This document shows, one piece after another, positions 13,512 through 13,771 of a DNA stretch of 13,771 nt. The notes beneath the pieces were generated by a model. The model searched no databases and was not told where the DNA came from. It saw nothing but the letters and a program-made list of their open reading frames with translations. How positions within the stretch are numbered: position 1 is the stretch's first letter; each line of letters begins with the position of its first letter. The DNA lies in the NCBI GenBank assembly GCA_903843315.1, contig CAIMPQ010000105.1, forward strand, positions 1-13,771, in the 5' to 3' direction. A program made the position numbers and the translations under genes. Source of the stretch: an uncultured beta proteobacterium. GTDB lineage: Bacteria; Pseudomonadota; Gammaproteobacteria; Burkholderiales; Burkholderiaceae.

Positions 13512-13771
13512 ATGAGTCATCCAATTGCTTCTTATGTAGATTCTAAAAATCTCGGCGCCTGGGGCATTTATTTAGAGCAGATTGATCGTGTGACACCCTA
13601 TCTTGGCCCTCTTTCGCGCTGGGTTGAGACATTAAAGCGCCCCAAAAGAAGTTTGATTGTGGATGTGCCTATTGAATTAGATAATGGCACTATCGCGCAC
13701 TATGAGGGCTACCGTGTTCACCATAATTTATCTCGTGGTCCGGGCAAAGGTGGAATACGTTATCACCCAGA
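13512..13771 (+). CDS. gdhA: Glutamate dehydrogenase (Glu/Leu/Phe/Val dehydrogenase family), N-terminal part
   Basis: Only the first 86 codons are present; the gene leaves the right edge. The product begins MSHPIASYVDSKNLGAW and reaches the dimerisation/substrate domain signature of hexameric glutamate dehydrogenases: LIVDVPIELDNGTIAHYEGY, then RVHHNLSRGPGKGGIRYHP. The GPGKGGIRYHP segment matches the family's conserved substrate-binding glycine-lysine region (GPxKGGxRxHP). The enzyme interconverts glutamate and 2-oxoglutarate plus ammonia. Whether it uses NAD or NADP, or prefers another amino acid, cannot be told because the catalytic Asp and the Rossmann domain are outside the window. The start is supported by GGAG at 13503-13506, 5 nt before the ATG. 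It is 129 nt downstream of the nitroreductase gene and may have its own promoter. Confidence 0.88.
   Translation, partial: MSHPIASYVDSKNLGAWGIYLEQIDRVTPYLGPLSRWVETLKRPKRSLIVDVPIELDNGTIAHYEGYRVHHNLSRGPGKGGIRYHP

Overview
The window looks like core chromosome of a small-genome freshwater betaproteobacterium. The best fit is Burkholderiaceae and probably Polynucleobacter. This is an inference from moderate GC, tight gene packing, the style of the protein sequences (Orn, MogA, PmbA/TldE, KatG and GabD all resemble Burkholderiales forms) and the gene mix; no search was run. I see no rRNA, tRNA, CRISPR array, insertion sequence, prophage gene or attachment site.

Layout. 1-629 (-): N-terminal 209 codons of an M48 (Ste24/CAAX protease-type) membrane metallopeptidase that runs off the left edge. 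645-1232 (+): oligoribonuclease orn. 1281-1904 (-): molybdopterin adenylyltransferase mog, with its terminator on the orn stop codon. 1931-3277 (+): pmbA/tldE. 3342-4424 (+): a Tat-exported TRAP-type substrate-binding protein, closed by a clear terminator. 4509-5294 (+): a TauE/SafE-type permease, overlapping by 8 nt the end of a convergent carboxylesterase (5287-5961, -). 6106-6333 and 6334-6711 (+): two abutting small genes of unknown function, the first with a Cys2-His-Cys putative metal site. 6928-9108 (+): catalase-peroxidase katG, ending at a long hairpin shared with a convergent CitE-like CoA-ester lyase (9193-10065, -). Upstream of the lyase on the same strand is a four-helix membrane protein of the DUF4239 type (10168-10962, -). 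A 228-237 nt divergent regulatory region then leads to gabD (11200-12654, +), a nitroreductase (12687-13382, +) and the first 86 codons of a glutamate dehydrogenase (13512 onward, +).

Functional reading. Most genes are housekeeping: RNA recycling, molybdenum cofactor, peptide maturation and H2O2 removal. The right end is coherent as carbon/nitrogen catabolism: GabD feeds succinate to the TCA cycle, and Gdh interconverts glutamate and 2-oxoglutarate. The substrate-binding protein, permease, lyase and DUF4239 protein are single genes without their usual partners in view.

The most interesting signal is not a gene. Three genes without a usable Shine-Dalgarno (M48 peptidase, mog, pmbA) each have a -10-like hexamer ending exactly 6 nt before the start codon, which is the geometry expected for leaderless mRNAs. 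Genes with a good Shine-Dalgarno (dctP-like, both small ORFs, katG, nitroreductase, gdhA) lack this arrangement. Other points to check are several intergenic dyads, an antisense terminator-like element inside pmbA, and the Cys2-His-Cys small protein pair. I found no convincing new multi-gene system.
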